From Pseudonocardia ammonioxydans (GTDB lineage: Bacteria; Actinomycetota; Actinomycetes; Mycobacteriales; Pseudonocardiaceae), in the NCBI RefSeq assembly GCF_900115005.1, contig NZ_FOUY01000011.1, forward strand, positions 124,001-188,000: a stretch of 64,000 nt of DNA. The letters are read 5' to 3'. Position 1 is the first letter of the stretch. Each line of letters opens with the position of its first letter. The notes below the pieces were generated by a model. The model made no database searches and was not told where the DNA came from. It saw nothing but the letters and a program-made list of their open reading frames with translations. The position numbers were made by a program, and so were the translations under genes. Of this stretch, positions 31,642-39,528 are shown piece after piece.

Positions 31642-32400
31642 CTAGGTGTCGGCTGCGACGGCGCCCCCGGGTGTGTCGCCCTGACCATCGTGGTGCAGAC
31701 CGCGGTCCTCGGCGACGACGCGGGCCACGTCGACCAGCTTCATGTTGGTGTCCTGCGAGGCGCGGACCAACATGCGGAACCCCGCGTCGGCGTCGACACC
31801 GAAGCGTTCCATGAGGATGCCCTTCGCCTGGCCGATCAGGTCGCGACTGTCGACCGCGTGCTGCAGGTGCGCAGCCCGGTCGGTGCCGTAGAGGACCAGT
31901 GCCGCCTGCACGGCCGAGATCCCCGCGAGGGTGCGTGCGGTGTCGTCGAAGACCGCCGGTGTGTGCGAGTACAGGGTCATCCCGACGCGGCGGCCCCGGC
32001 CCAGCGACAGCTCGGTCGAGAGCAGTGATCGGTAGCCGAGTTCGACGGCGCGCGCGGTGAACTGCGGCCAGCGGCCGGTGTCGGGTGGCCGGGCCAGGTC
32101 CTGGGCGACGAGGACCCCGTCAGCGGGGGGTTCCTCGACCGCGCTGAAGCACGGGCCCTCGTGCAACCGGGCCTGCAGGTCGTTGAGCGTCCGGACGTCG
32201 TCACTGGTGATCGCCCGCGAGGTGATCGAGTTGCGCCGGGTGATGGAGATGCCGCCGACGTCGACTCCCGGAACGGTCTCGACGGCGGCGGTCAGGACCT
32301 GCCGCAGGCCCTGGTGGGAACCGTCGGCGGGTCGATCCGCCATGAAGTCGTGGGCCGCGGTCCGGAGCCCGGCGACCAACCGATCGTGGGGGGACACCAT
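31642..32400 (-). CDS. GAF-ANTAR antitermination regulator
   Basis: The 252-residue protein has a GAF domain (about 35-165; VDVGGISITRRNSITSRAITS, LHEGPCFSAVEE) and a C-terminal ANTAR domain (about 170-230; LQHAVDSRDLIGQAKGILMERFGVDADAGF). ATG 32400 has GAAGGGAG upstream. Its ANTAR part is the nearest relative in the window of the truncated ANTAR at 28500-28725. The ligand is unknown; the role is RNA antitermination. Confidence 0.88.
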   Translation of the reverse strand: MVSPHDRLVAGLRTAAHDFMADRPADGSHQGLRQVLTAAVETVPGVDVGGISITRRNSITSRAITSDDVRTLNDLQARLHEGPCFSAVEEPPADGVLVAQDLARPPDTGRWPQFTARAVELGYRSLLSTELSLGRGRRVGMTLYSHTPAVFDDTARTLAGISAVQAALVLYGTDRAAHLQHAVDSRDLIGQAKGILMERFGVDADAGFRMLVRASQDTNMKLVDVARVVAEDRGLHHDGQGDTPGGAVAADT

Positions 32401-32573
32401 CGATCTCGGGCTCCCTTCGACAGACGGCCGAGGCGGATGCGGCCGCCGAGGAGTCGAACCGGGCACCGATCGCGCCACCGAGCGTACGGACGAACTCGTC
32501 TCCGTGCCGGGCGTGACGAGCCTCGATGAGCCGGCGGCCCGCCGGGACGAGCGGGCGTGCGTGAACGGTGGAC

Positions 32574-32725
32574 GCCCGTCCCTCGACAAGTCGTTCTCCC
32601 CGGCGCTGCAGCGCGGGTTCGCCGGCCACACCGGTGCCGTCGTCGAGATCGACGCCGGCCACGGGCCCATGCTCACCAGGCCGGCCGAGCTGGCGGACGC
32701 CAACGCCCGGGCTGCGACGTCGTAG
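32574..32725 (+). pseudogene. C-terminal remnant of an alpha/beta hydrolase
   Basis: About 50 codons (SLDKSFSPALQRGFAGHTGAVV, then EIDAGHGPMLTRPAELAD) resemble the last part of alpha/beta hydrolases of the RsbQ/MenH-like type, including the catalytic-His motif EIDAGH. The rest of the domain and any start codon are absent; upstream bases 32401-32573 hold nothing else I can recognise in any frame. It is a decayed gene end. Confidence 0.5.
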
Positions 32726-32794
32726 CGCGGTCGAGCGCCGTCGTCCTCCCGACGACCATCCGGGGTTCACTGGAGTGGCACGCTCCACGCCCGG

Positions 32795-33532
32795 TCACTC
32801 CAGGAGGCCGGCGAGCTGACGGTGATCGGTGATGACGTGGTCGGGGGCGCAGACGCATGCACACCCGACGGTGACGGCGTCGTCGTCCGGGGTGTAGAGC
32901 ACCGTCCGCAGCCCGGCTCGGCGGGCACCGTGGATGTCGCGGAAGTGATCGTTGCCGATGTAGACGGCGTGTTCGGGGGCCACCCGGAGGGCGTCGAGGG
33001 CGGTGCTGAACAGACGCCGGTCCGGTTTGCGGAAGCCGTGCTCGCCGGAGACCACGACGGAGTCGAAGTAGTCGAGCAGGCCCAGCTCGGCGAGCTCCGG
33101 GCGGGCATAGGGAACCTGACCGTCGGTGACGATGCCGAGCCGGTGGCGGGTGCGTAGCTCGCCGAGGACCGTGCGTACGTGCGGCTGCCGGCGCAGGCGA
33201 CGACGGGCGAGGCTGCGGTGCAGCTCGGTGAGGAACCGTGGCAGCTGCTCGTGCCGCTCGGCGGGGAGTGTGCGGGCGCAGGCGCTCGTGTGGCGTTCGA
33301 TGATGGTGCGCCAGACGGCGACGGCGTCGAACTCGGGGTAGGCCTCCGGCACGCGGTCGCGTAGCTCGTCGAGGGTGTCGAAGTAGACCGTCCGCAGCCG
33401 GCGCCGGGGCAGGTCGATGCCGGAGTAGGCGAGTACGTGGCTGATGACGCGGTAGATGCGGTCGCGGTGCTCGTCGGTGTGGATGTCCACCAGGGTGCCG
33501 TTGACGTCGAACAGGACGGCTCGAACGGTCAC
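32795..33532 (-). CDS. HAD-family hydrolase
   Basis: The 245-residue protein has HAD motif I FDVNGTLVD (7-15), motif II IVTDG, motif III lysine in FRKPDRR and motif IV IGNDHFRDIHGA. Asn in place of the second Asp's usual neighbour (DVNGT rather than DxDGT) is seen in some haloacid dehalogenase-like phosphatases. The helical cap lies after motif I. GTG 33532 has GGGGGAGG upstream and starts 16 bases after the kinase gene, so the two form a kinase/phosphatase operon with an unknown small-molecule substrate. Confidence 0.8.
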   Translation of the reverse strand: MTVRAVLFDVNGTLVDIHTDEHRDRIYRVISHVLAYSGIDLPRRRLRTVYFDTLDELRDRVPEAYPEFDAVAVWRTIIERHTSACARTLPAERHEQLPRFLTELHRSLARRRLRRQPHVRTVLGELRTRHRLGIVTDGQVPYARPELAELGLLDYFDSVVVSGEHGFRKPDRRLFSTALDALRVAPEHAVYIGNDHFRDIHGARRAGLRTVLYTPDDDAVTVGCACVCAPDHVITDHRQLAGLLE

Positions 33533-33548
33533 GTGGCCTCCCCCCGGG

Positions 33549-34625
33549 TCAGGGCGTGCGCAGCAGCTGCTTGGCGTGGTCGACCAGCCTGGCGGCGTGC
33601 TCGCCGTGGATGTAGCTGTTGCGGGCGACCCGCAGCAGCGTGCACGCCATGTAGTAGGGCATCCGGGTGGTGAGCTCCGCGCACATCGCCTCCTCGTCCG
33701 GGAAGTGACGGCAGTAGGACCGCAGGAAGTGCCCGATGCACGCCGCCCGGTCACGTTCGTCGGTGTCGTGCAGGTCGGCTGCGTCGGGGGAGTCGTCGGC
33801 GTCCTGGAGGAACGCGTGCCGGAGCTCGCCGGCGATCCGTCCGACGTCGAACAGCCGGTCGCCGCGACGGCACCGTTCCAGGTCGATCGCGGCGACATCG
33901 AGCCCCTCGCCGAACAGGAAGTTCGCCGGTGTCGCGTCGCCGTGCAGCCACACCTGCCGGTCCTGCCACATCCGCGGCCGCACGCGCCAGAGGTCACGCA
34001 GCCAGGACAGCTCGTCGACGTCCCACTGCCCGATCCGGCCGGTGTCGCGCACCGTCCCCACCAACACGTCCAGGTAGGCACAGTCGACGTCGAAGTTCAC
34101 CGGCTCCTCGGTCGCCGTGCGGATGTGCTGGGTGGCCAGGAAGAAGGCCAGCGCTTCCAGCCGCCGGAGCAGATGCGGTACGTCGCGGTGCTCGCGGGCC
34201 CGGTCGATGACCTCGCTGAGCCGTTCGCCGTCGTAGTACTCCAGGGCCAGGACGCAGTTGAGGGCCGGCTCGACGCCGTAGGGGCACACGACGTGGTGCG
34301 GTGAGCCGCACAACCCCGCCTCGCGCAGGCCGTGCAGCGCCTGCTGTTCGCGCCGGGCCGCCCGGACCGCGAGTTCGACGTCGCCGCCGTAACGGGTGCC
34401 GAAGAACTTGCAGACGATCCGGGCGCCCGACGCGCGACCCTCGTAGGCGTAGATCTCGTTCGTCCCTGGCAGCCCGAACACCGAGAAGCCGTCCGGCTCG
34501 CGCGCTCCGAGGCGGCCGACCGCGACGTCACCGAGTAGCCGCTGCAGGGGGTCTCCTGCAGCGAGCTCCCCCAGGTACCGTCCGACGATCATCGGTGGCC
34601 CGGCGCCAGGGACGACGTCCGTCAC
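33549..34625 (-). CDS. APH-family kinase
   Basis: The 358-residue protein shows the aminoglycoside-phosphotransferase/choline-kinase fold: ATP-lobe stretch (ARIVCKFFGTRYGG), catalytic loop WLHGDATPANFLF (Asp and Asn of HGDxxxxN) and metal Asp in AIDLER. It phosphorylates a small molecule; antibiotic resistance should not be assumed. GTG 34625 is used, but ATG 34592 (MIVGRYLGEL) is about as likely, since neither has a ribosome binding site. HAD hydrolase follows at once; hemerythrin protein precedes. Confidence 0.75.
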   Translation of the reverse strand: MTDVVPGAGPPMIVGRYLGELAAGDPLQRLLGDVAVGRLGAREPDGFSVFGLPGTNEIYAYEGRASGARIVCKFFGTRYGGDVELAVRAARREQQALHGLREAGLCGSPHHVVCPYGVEPALNCVLALEYYDGERLSEVIDRAREHRDVPHLLRRLEALAFFLATQHIRTATEEPVNFDVDCAYLDVLVGTVRDTGRIGQWDVDELSWLRDLWRVRPRMWQDRQVWLHGDATPANFLFGEGLDVAAIDLERCRRGDRLFDVGRIAGELRHAFLQDADDSPDAADLHDTDERDRAACIGHFLRSYCRHFPDEEAMCAELTTRMPYYMACTLLRVARNSYIHGEHAARLVDHAKQLLRTP

Positions 34626-34634
34626 GCCGGGGCG

Positions 34635-35210
34635 TCAGCTGCCGAGGCTGCCGGCGAGCCGGTCGCGCATGCGGTCGATCATGCCTACACCGGGGCCGGC
34701 CAGCTTGTGGAACACCTCCGAGTTGGGGGCGTCGGGGTGCGGGCGGGTCGGGGCGATCTTCTTGGCCGTGTCGACCTGATCGCGCATCTTCTGCAGGGTC
34801 TCCGGGTCGACGTGCGCGCGCAGCCGGGGGAACTGCTCGTTCTCCTCCTCCTGGGCGTGGTGGCGCAGGGCGTCAATCATCCGGCTCACCAGGGTGTCGA
34901 ACCGGCTGTCGCCGGGGTCGGTCTTCTCGAGTTCCTTCATCACCCGTTCGAGCTGGGCGTGCTCGTCGGCGTCGTGGTCGACGATCTCGCCACCGTCGTC
35001 GAACTGGTCGCGCATGACGGGGTAGACATACATCTCCTCGGCCACCGAGTGACGGACGACCTCACCGATGACGGTGTCGACCGTGTTCCGGCGTTCCGGC
35101 ATCGGCAGCGTGCCGTCGGTGACCCGGGCGAGGGTCTCCAGTGCTTCGTGATGGTCCCTGGTCAGCTCGTCGACGACGTCGCCGGCGGTTCCGGTCGGTG
35201 CGTGTGCCAC
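34635..35210 (-). CDS. Hemerythrin-domain protein
   Basis: The 191-residue protein begins with a hemerythrin HHE domain (residues 14-145): His in TRDHHEAL, HSVAEEMYVYP, DHDADEHAQ and HHAQEEENEQFPRL give the diiron ligands. The C-terminal 45 residues are basic and helical. Such proteins bind oxygen or nitric oxide or store iron. GTG 35210 follows GAGGAG. A consensus stress promoter (35248-35272) drives it, divergent from the CsbD gene. Confidence 0.9.
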   Translation of the reverse strand: MAHAPTGTAGDVVDELTRDHHEALETLARVTDGTLPMPERRNTVDTVIGEVVRHSVAEEMYVYPVMRDQFDDGGEIVDHDADEHAQLERVMKELEKTDPGDSRFDTLVSRMIDALRHHAQEEENEQFPRLRAHVDPETLQKMRDQVDTAKKIAPTRPHPDAPNSEVFHKLAGPGVGMIDRMRDRLAGSLGS

Positions 35211-35247
35211 GGTTCAGCTCCTCGTCACGTGTTCGGGATGCCCGCCG

Positions 35248-35272
35248 TACCCGTGCCGGGTGGAGGGCAAAC
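35248..35272 (-). promoter_or_regulatory. SigB/SigF-type promoter for hemerythrin gene
   Basis: On the - strand GTTT (35272-35269), 16 bases, GGGTA(C) (35252-35248): full consensus, 38 bases before the GTG. Confidence 0.7.
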
Positions 35273-35331
35273 CGCGCTGCACGGCCCCGCGGTGCCGACA
35301 GCCGTGCTGGAGATCGTGCCGAGCCCGGTTC

Positions 35332-35356
35332 GTTTTCCGGCTGCTGAGCGCGGGTA
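35332..35356 (+). promoter_or_regulatory. SigB/SigF-type promoter for CsbD gene
   Basis: GTTT, 16 bases, GGGTA: full consensus, 50 bases before the GTG at 35407. Confidence 0.75.
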
Positions 35357-35406
35357 GGCCCGGAGCCCGGGATCGTCCACGACCGAGAAACTGGGAGGAG
35401 ACGACA

Positions 35407-35583
35407 GTGGCCGACGAGCGGACCGAGAACAAGACCGAGGAACTCAAGGGCAAGGCGAAGGAGACCGTCGGCGAGGTCACCGGCGACGAGGAACTCGAGA
35501 CCCAGGGCAAGGGCGACCAGGTCAAGGGCAACCTCAAGCAGGCCGGAGAGAAGATCAAGGACGCCTTCGGGAAGAACCGCTGA
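35407..35583 (+). CDS. CsbD-family stress protein
   Basis: A 58-residue, highly charged protein with the CsbD pattern (TEELKGKAKETVGEVTGDEELETQ, GKGDQVKGNLKQAGEKIKDAF). CsbD is a SigB-dependent general stress protein in Bacillus, which agrees with the consensus stress promoter in front of this gene. GGGAGGAG precedes GTG 35407. Its mode of action is unknown. Confidence 0.92.
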   Translation: MADERTENKTEELKGKAKETVGEVTGDEELETQGKGDQVKGNLKQAGEKIKDAFGKNR

Positions 35584-35717
35584 GCCGTGGCCGGTCCGGG
35601 TAGGAGTCGGGCGTGGCCGGACTCCTCCCGGATCGCTGCGCGGCAACGAGTTCGAGCGCGTCGTACGCCGCGGATGCAGCGGTGAGGGGCGTCGGGCGAG
35701 GACACCGAGGGAGTTCC

Positions 35718-37076
35718 ATGCCGACCGCGGTCGCGGTGATCACCCGCAACGTGCGCGTGCACGACAACCCGGTGTTGACGGCCGCGCTCGCCGCCGCCGA
35801 TCGGGTCGTGCCGCTGTTCGTCCTGGACGAGCGCATCACCTCGTCGGCCTACAACGCGCCGAACCGGGCGCGGTTCCTCGCCGACGCCCTGGGCGACCTG
35901 CACGAGTCGCTGCGCGAGCGCGGCGGCGGACTCGTGGTGCGCCGCGGACGGTGGGTCGAGGAGGTCGCACGGGTCGCCGAGGAGACCGACGCCGTCGAGG
36001 TCCACGTGGCCTCCGACGTCAGCGGGCTCACCCGTACCCGCCTGGAGCAGCTGCGACGCGACCTCGGCCGGCGGTCGCTCGTGGTGCACGAGTCGGTGGT
36101 CACCGTCGTCGAACCCGGGGTGGTCACCCCGAACGGCCGGGACCACTTCGCGGTGTTCACGCCGTACCACCGGCAGTGGGCGGAGCGACCGCTGCGCGCG
36201 GTCCACGACGCCCCGCAGCGGCTGACGCTGCCCCGGATCCGCGCCGGTGAGCTGCCCGACGGCGCCGAGATCTGCCGGGGCGCCACCTCGCCCGAGCTCG
36301 CACCGGGCGGTGAGACCGAGGGGCGGCGCCGGATGAAGCGCTGGCTGAACGACGGGATCGCCGGCTACGCCGACCGCCAGGACGAGCTCGCCGCGGACGA
36401 CACGTCCCGGCTCTCGCCGTACCTGCACTTCGGGTGCCTGTCCCCGGTCGAGCTGGTACAGCGTGCGACGCGGGACGACTCGCCCGGAGCCCGGGCCTTC
36501 GTCCGCCAGGTCGCCTGGCGCGACTTCCACCACCAGGTGCTCGCCGCCCGCCCGGACGCGGCCCGGCACGACTACCGGTCCCGTGGGGACCGCTGGCGCC
36601 ACGACGACCAGGCCTTCGACGCGTGGAAGGAGGGCTGCACCGGCTACCCGATCGTCGACGCCGGGATGCGCCAGCTCGCCCGCGAGGGCTGGATGCACAA
36701 CCGCGCGCGGTTGATCGTGGGCAGCTTCCTGACCAAGACCCTGTACGTGGACTGGCGCCTCGGCGCGCAGCACTTCCTGGACCTCCTCGTAGACGGCGAC
36801 CTCGCGAACAACCAGATGAACTGGCAGTGGGTCGCCGGGACCGGTACCGACACCCGGCCGAACCGGGTGCTGAACCCGTTGCGCCAGGCCGCGCGTCTGG
36901 ATCCGCAGGGCGCCTACGTCCGGCGGTACGTGCCCGAACTGGCCGGGCTCGCCGTGCCCGAGGTCCACGAGCCGTGGCGCCTCGACCCGCAACAGCGCCG
37001 AGCGATCGACTACCCGGAGCGCCTCGTCGATCTCTCCGAGGCCGCCGAGCGGTTCCGCGCCGCCCGCGGCCGGTGA
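35718..37076 (+). CDS. phr: Deoxyribodipyrimidine photo-lyase (class I CPD)
   Basis: The 452-residue protein has the N-terminal alpha/beta antenna domain (start PTAVAVITRNVRVHDNP) and the C-terminal FAD domain with WRDFHHQVL, GYPIVDAGMRQL, MHNRARLIVGSFLTK and NNQMNWQWVAGTGTDTRPNRVLNP, all typical of CPD photolyases. It repairs UV pyrimidine dimers with light. ATG 35718 is favoured by GAGGGA upstream and domain start. An in-frame GTG at 35613 lies ten bases after a GGGTA (35598-35602) and would add 35 low-complexity residues; that site lacks a -35 and is less likely. Confidence 0.93.
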   Translation: MPTAVAVITRNVRVHDNPVLTAALAAADRVVPLFVLDERITSSAYNAPNRARFLADALGDLHESLRERGGGLVVRRGRWVEEVARVAEETDAVEVHVASDVSGLTRTRLEQLRRDLGRRSLVVHESVVTVVEPGVVTPNGRDHFAVFTPYHRQWAERPLRAVHDAPQRLTLPRIRAGELPDGAEICRGATSPELAPGGETEGRRRMKRWLNDGIAGYADRQDELAADDTSRLSPYLHFGCLSPVELVQRATRDDSPGARAFVRQVAWRDFHHQVLAARPDAARHDYRSRGDRWRHDDQAFDAWKEGCTGYPIVDAGMRQLAREGWMHNRARLIVGSFLTKTLYVDWRLGAQHFLDLLVDGDLANNQMNWQWVAGTGTDTRPNRVLNPLRQAARLDPQGAYVRRYVPELAGLAVPEVHEPWRLDPQQRRAIDYPERLVDLSEAAERFRAARGR

Positions 37077-37119
37077 GCGGCGCGGCCGTCGGTCGGCGAT
37101 CACCCGGTCGACACCCGTC

Positions 37120-37866
37120 ATGACCGGCGTTAGCGTCACGGAAATGTCGGTGCCTGAACCCGAGCGCCTCGCGGACGTGTTCGCCACCATCGCGCGGGAG
37201 CTGGACTCCGCTGCCGATCCCGAGACGACCCGGCTCGTGATCACCCGCCGTGCGGTCGAGCAGGTCCCCGGCTGCGACCACGCCGGCGTCTCCCTGGTCC
37301 GCCGCAACGGCACGGTCACCACGGTGGCTGCCACCGACGAGGTCGCCGACCGCATCCACGTGATCCAGAACGAGCTCGGCGAGGGCCCCTGCCTGAGTGC
37401 GATCACCGACCACGCCGTCTATCAGATCGACGACCTGCGCCGGGATGAGCGCTGGCCCCGTTTCGCCGCCCGGGTCGGTGAGGAGTTCCCGGTCGCCAGC
37501 ATGCTCTCGTTCCGGCTGTTCACCTCCGAGGACACGACGGGGGCGCTGGACCTCTACGCCACCCGGCCGAACGCTTTCGATGCGCACTCGCGCGCCATCG
37601 GCACGATCCTGGCCGCGCACGCCGCGATCGCCATGGCCTCGGCCCGCTCGCGCGAGCACGGCGAGAACCTGGAGGCCGCGCTGGAGAACAGCCGCCGGAT
37701 CGGGATCGCGATCGGCATCCTGATGCGTGGGGAGAACCTGTCCCAGAACCGGGCGTTCGAGTTCCTCGTCGACGTCTCGCAGCGGCTCAACCGCAAGCTC
37801 CGCGACGTGGCCGGCGTGATCGTCGAGGCCGGCGGGATCCCTGGCGACCTGGCGGGCCGGCCATGA
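37120..37866 (+). CDS. GAF-ANTAR antitermination regulator
   Basis: The 248-residue protein has a GAF domain (about 45-175; CDHAGVSLVRRNGTVTTVA, LGEGPCLSAI) and an ANTAR domain (190-240; ENSRRIGIAIGILMRGENLSQNRAFEFLVDVSQRLNRKLRDVA is its span). An ATG at 37144 would remove eight residues and is equally possible. The stop overlaps the methyltransferase start (ATGA), so the two are translationally coupled, an unusual partner for an ANTAR protein. Confidence 0.88.
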   Translation: MTGVSVTEMSVPEPERLADVFATIARELDSAADPETTRLVITRRAVEQVPGCDHAGVSLVRRNGTVTTVAATDEVADRIHVIQNELGEGPCLSAITDHAVYQIDDLRRDERWPRFAARVGEEFPVASMLSFRLFTSEDTTGALDLYATRPNAFDAHSRAIGTILAAHAAIAMASARSREHGENLEAALENSRRIGIAIGILMRGENLSQNRAFEFLVDVSQRLNRKLRDVAGVIVEAGGIPGDLAGRP

Positions 37867-38723
37867 CCGGCGGGGGAGCCGCAGCACCCGTCGACCCGTC
37901 GAACCGGAGGCAGGCGGACAGCTGGGACGGCCCCGGCGGGGACTTCTGGACCGCGAACGCGGACCGGTTCGACGAGGGCGTCGCCGCCTACCGCGCCCCG
38001 TTCCGGGCCGCCGCGGCGATCGGGGAGACCGCGCACGTGCTCGACGTCGGGTGCGGGACGGGGCAGACGACCCGCGACGCCGCCCGTGCGGCGTCGTCGG
38101 GGAGCGCGCTGGGGGTGGACCTCTCGGCCGGAATGGTCGAGCTCGCCCGTCGCCGGGCGGAGTTCGAGGGCGTCCCGAACGTGTCGTTCGAGCAGGCCGA
38201 CGCCCAGGTCCACCGTTTCCCCGACGGCGCTGCCGACATCGCCATCAGCCGGCACGGTGCGATGTTCTTCGGCGACCCGGTCGCGGCGTTCACCAACATC
38301 GGACGGGCCCTGCGGCCGGACGGGCGCCTGGTGCTGCTGACCTGGCAACCCTTCGACCAGCAGGAATGGCTGAGCAGCTTCGTCACGGTGCTCGCCGACG
38401 GGGGCCCGGTGCCCGTGCCGCCGTCGGACGCGCCCAGCCCGTTCGCGCTCAGCGACCCCGGGCGGGTCCGGGGAATCCTGGACGCCGCCGGCTTCACCGA
38501 CGTGCAGCTCGACGGGGTACGTGAGTCGATGTACATCGGCCCGGACACCGAGGACGCGCTGCGCTTCGTCGCCGGCCAGCAGGCGGGGATGCTCGACGAG
38601 CTGGGCCCCGGCCGCCGCGCCCGCGCCCTCGAGGCACTGCGTGCCGACCTCGACCGGCACCGGGGTGACCGGGGTGTCGTCTACGACTCGGCGGCCTGGC
38701 TGGTCCGGGCGCGCCGGCGGTGA
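37863..38723 (+). CDS. Class I SAM-dependent methyltransferase
   Basis: The 286-residue protein has SAM motif I VLDVGCGTGQTTRDAA (about 60-75), acidic motif GVDLSAGM, and post-I/II motifs FEQADAQ and LRPDGRLVLLTW, of the UbiE-like group. The substrate is unknown. It is coupled by a 4-bp overlap to the upstream GAF-ANTAR gene. The 3' end faces a broken small membrane-protein gene on the other strand. Confidence 0.82.
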   Translation: MTGGGAAAPVDPSNRRQADSWDGPGGDFWTANADRFDEGVAAYRAPFRAAAAIGETAHVLDVGCGTGQTTRDAARAASSGSALGVDLSAGMVELARRRAEFEGVPNVSFEQADAQVHRFPDGAADIAISRHGAMFFGDPVAAFTNIGRALRPDGRLVLLTWQPFDQQEWLSSFVTVLADGGPVPVPPSDAPSPFALSDPGRVRGILDAAGFTDVQLDGVRESMYIGPDTEDALRFVAGQQAGMLDELGPGRRARALEALRADLDRHRGDRGVVYDSAAWLVRARRR

Positions 38724-38766
38724 GCCGAGTCGGCCGCCCGTCGCGCGCGGGTCTCGTCCGTCGCGC

Positions 38767-39090
38767 TCACCCGGCGGTCATCCGCCGCCACAGCGCCGGC
38801 CGACGCTCCGGGTCGCGTTCGGCGTCGACGCGGGACAGGACGTGCCGCTGCCGGTCGGTGCCGCCACCGGCCGCCACGGCCCGCTCGGCCTCGGGTCCTG
38901 CGACGGTAGGGGCTGTCGTCGGGCAGGCGTCCGGTGAACCGTCCGTAGGCGCCGAGCACGAGCAGGAGCAGCCCGACGACCAGGCTGAACACCACGTCGG
39001 GCATCCGGAACCCGAGCGGGTTGAACTCGGTGTTGACCAGCACCGAGTTGAGGACGCCGGAGAGCAGGAACAGCGGGATGGGTCCGTCAC
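38767..39090 (-). pseudogene. Small one-helix membrane protein with two compensating frameshifts
   Basis: The frame from GTG 39090 (MTDPS) to the stop at 38767 is open, but its middle is Cys/Ser-rich nonsense. In the middle the neighbouring frame reads a sensible membrane segment (IPLFLLSGVLNSVLVNTEF, then MPDVVFSLVVGLLLLVLGAYGRFTGRLPDDSPYRR), while the end (AERAVAAGGGTDRQRHVLSR, PALWRRMTAG) is sensible in the first frame. One missing base near 39075 and a compensating change near 38910 would restore a protein of about 108 residues. Function unknown. Confidence 0.5.
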
Positions 39091-39171
39091 CGCCGGATGC
39101 CGGTCAGGGCCCGGGCGCGTCGGATTCCGTTGCTGTCATCGGGCCGCGCCGGGCGCGGCGGCGTTGCAGGA

Positions 39172-39432
39172 TCAGGGCGCGGCGCTCCCGCTCGCCCAGC
39201 CCGCCCAGGTGCCGTAGTCCTCCTCGACGCTCAGCGAGTGCTCCAGGCACTGCTCGCGCACCGGGCACCCGGCGCAGATCTCCTTGGCCCGTTCCTCGCG
39301 TGCCCGCAACGGTGCTCCGCGCTCGCCGGGAGGGTGGAAGAACGCGGACTGATCCATGCCGCGGCACGCGGCCCACCGCTGCCAGTCCCAGTGCCGGTCG
39401 ATCGGGAGGGGCAGCCGAACGATGGACGCCAT
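39172..39432 (-). CDS. WhiB-family iron-sulfur regulator, C-terminus frameshifted
   Basis: Residues 1-86 have the WhiB cluster ligands Cys23, Cys53, Cys56 and Cys62 (C-x29-C-x2-C-x5-C) and the turn GTWAGW in the place of G(V/I)WGG. The open frame stops four residues later. In the next frame the expected basic DNA-binding tail continues (LGERERRALILQRRRARR) and ends at 39104, so a single missing base near 39207 has cut off the tail in this reading. Restored length would be about 109 residues. AAGGAGG precedes the ATG. The divergent partner is a MerR-type regulator. Confidence 0.8.
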   Translation of the reverse strand: MASIVRLPLPIDRHWDWQRWAACRGMDQSAFFHPPGERGAPLRAREERAKEICAGCPVREQCLEHSLSVEEDYGTWAGWASGSAAP

Positions 39433-39528
39433 CCGGACCTCCTTCCGTGTCGGGTGCCCACAAAGCGTTGCACAACCGTGGCAAATCGGCAGCGCGACGG
39501 CGCGACACGAGAGCGGTGATGGGCGACG

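Noticed and set aside
33549..34625. Aminoglycoside resistance gene
   Set aside because: The fold is shared by many metabolic kinases, and the operon partner is a HAD phosphatase; nothing points to a drug substrate.
35598..35613. GGGTA ten bases before an in-frame GTG of the photolyase gene
   Set aside because: The spacing matches the near-leaderless set, but there is no -35 and the added 35 residues are low complexity; the ATG at 35718 with a ribosome binding site was kept.
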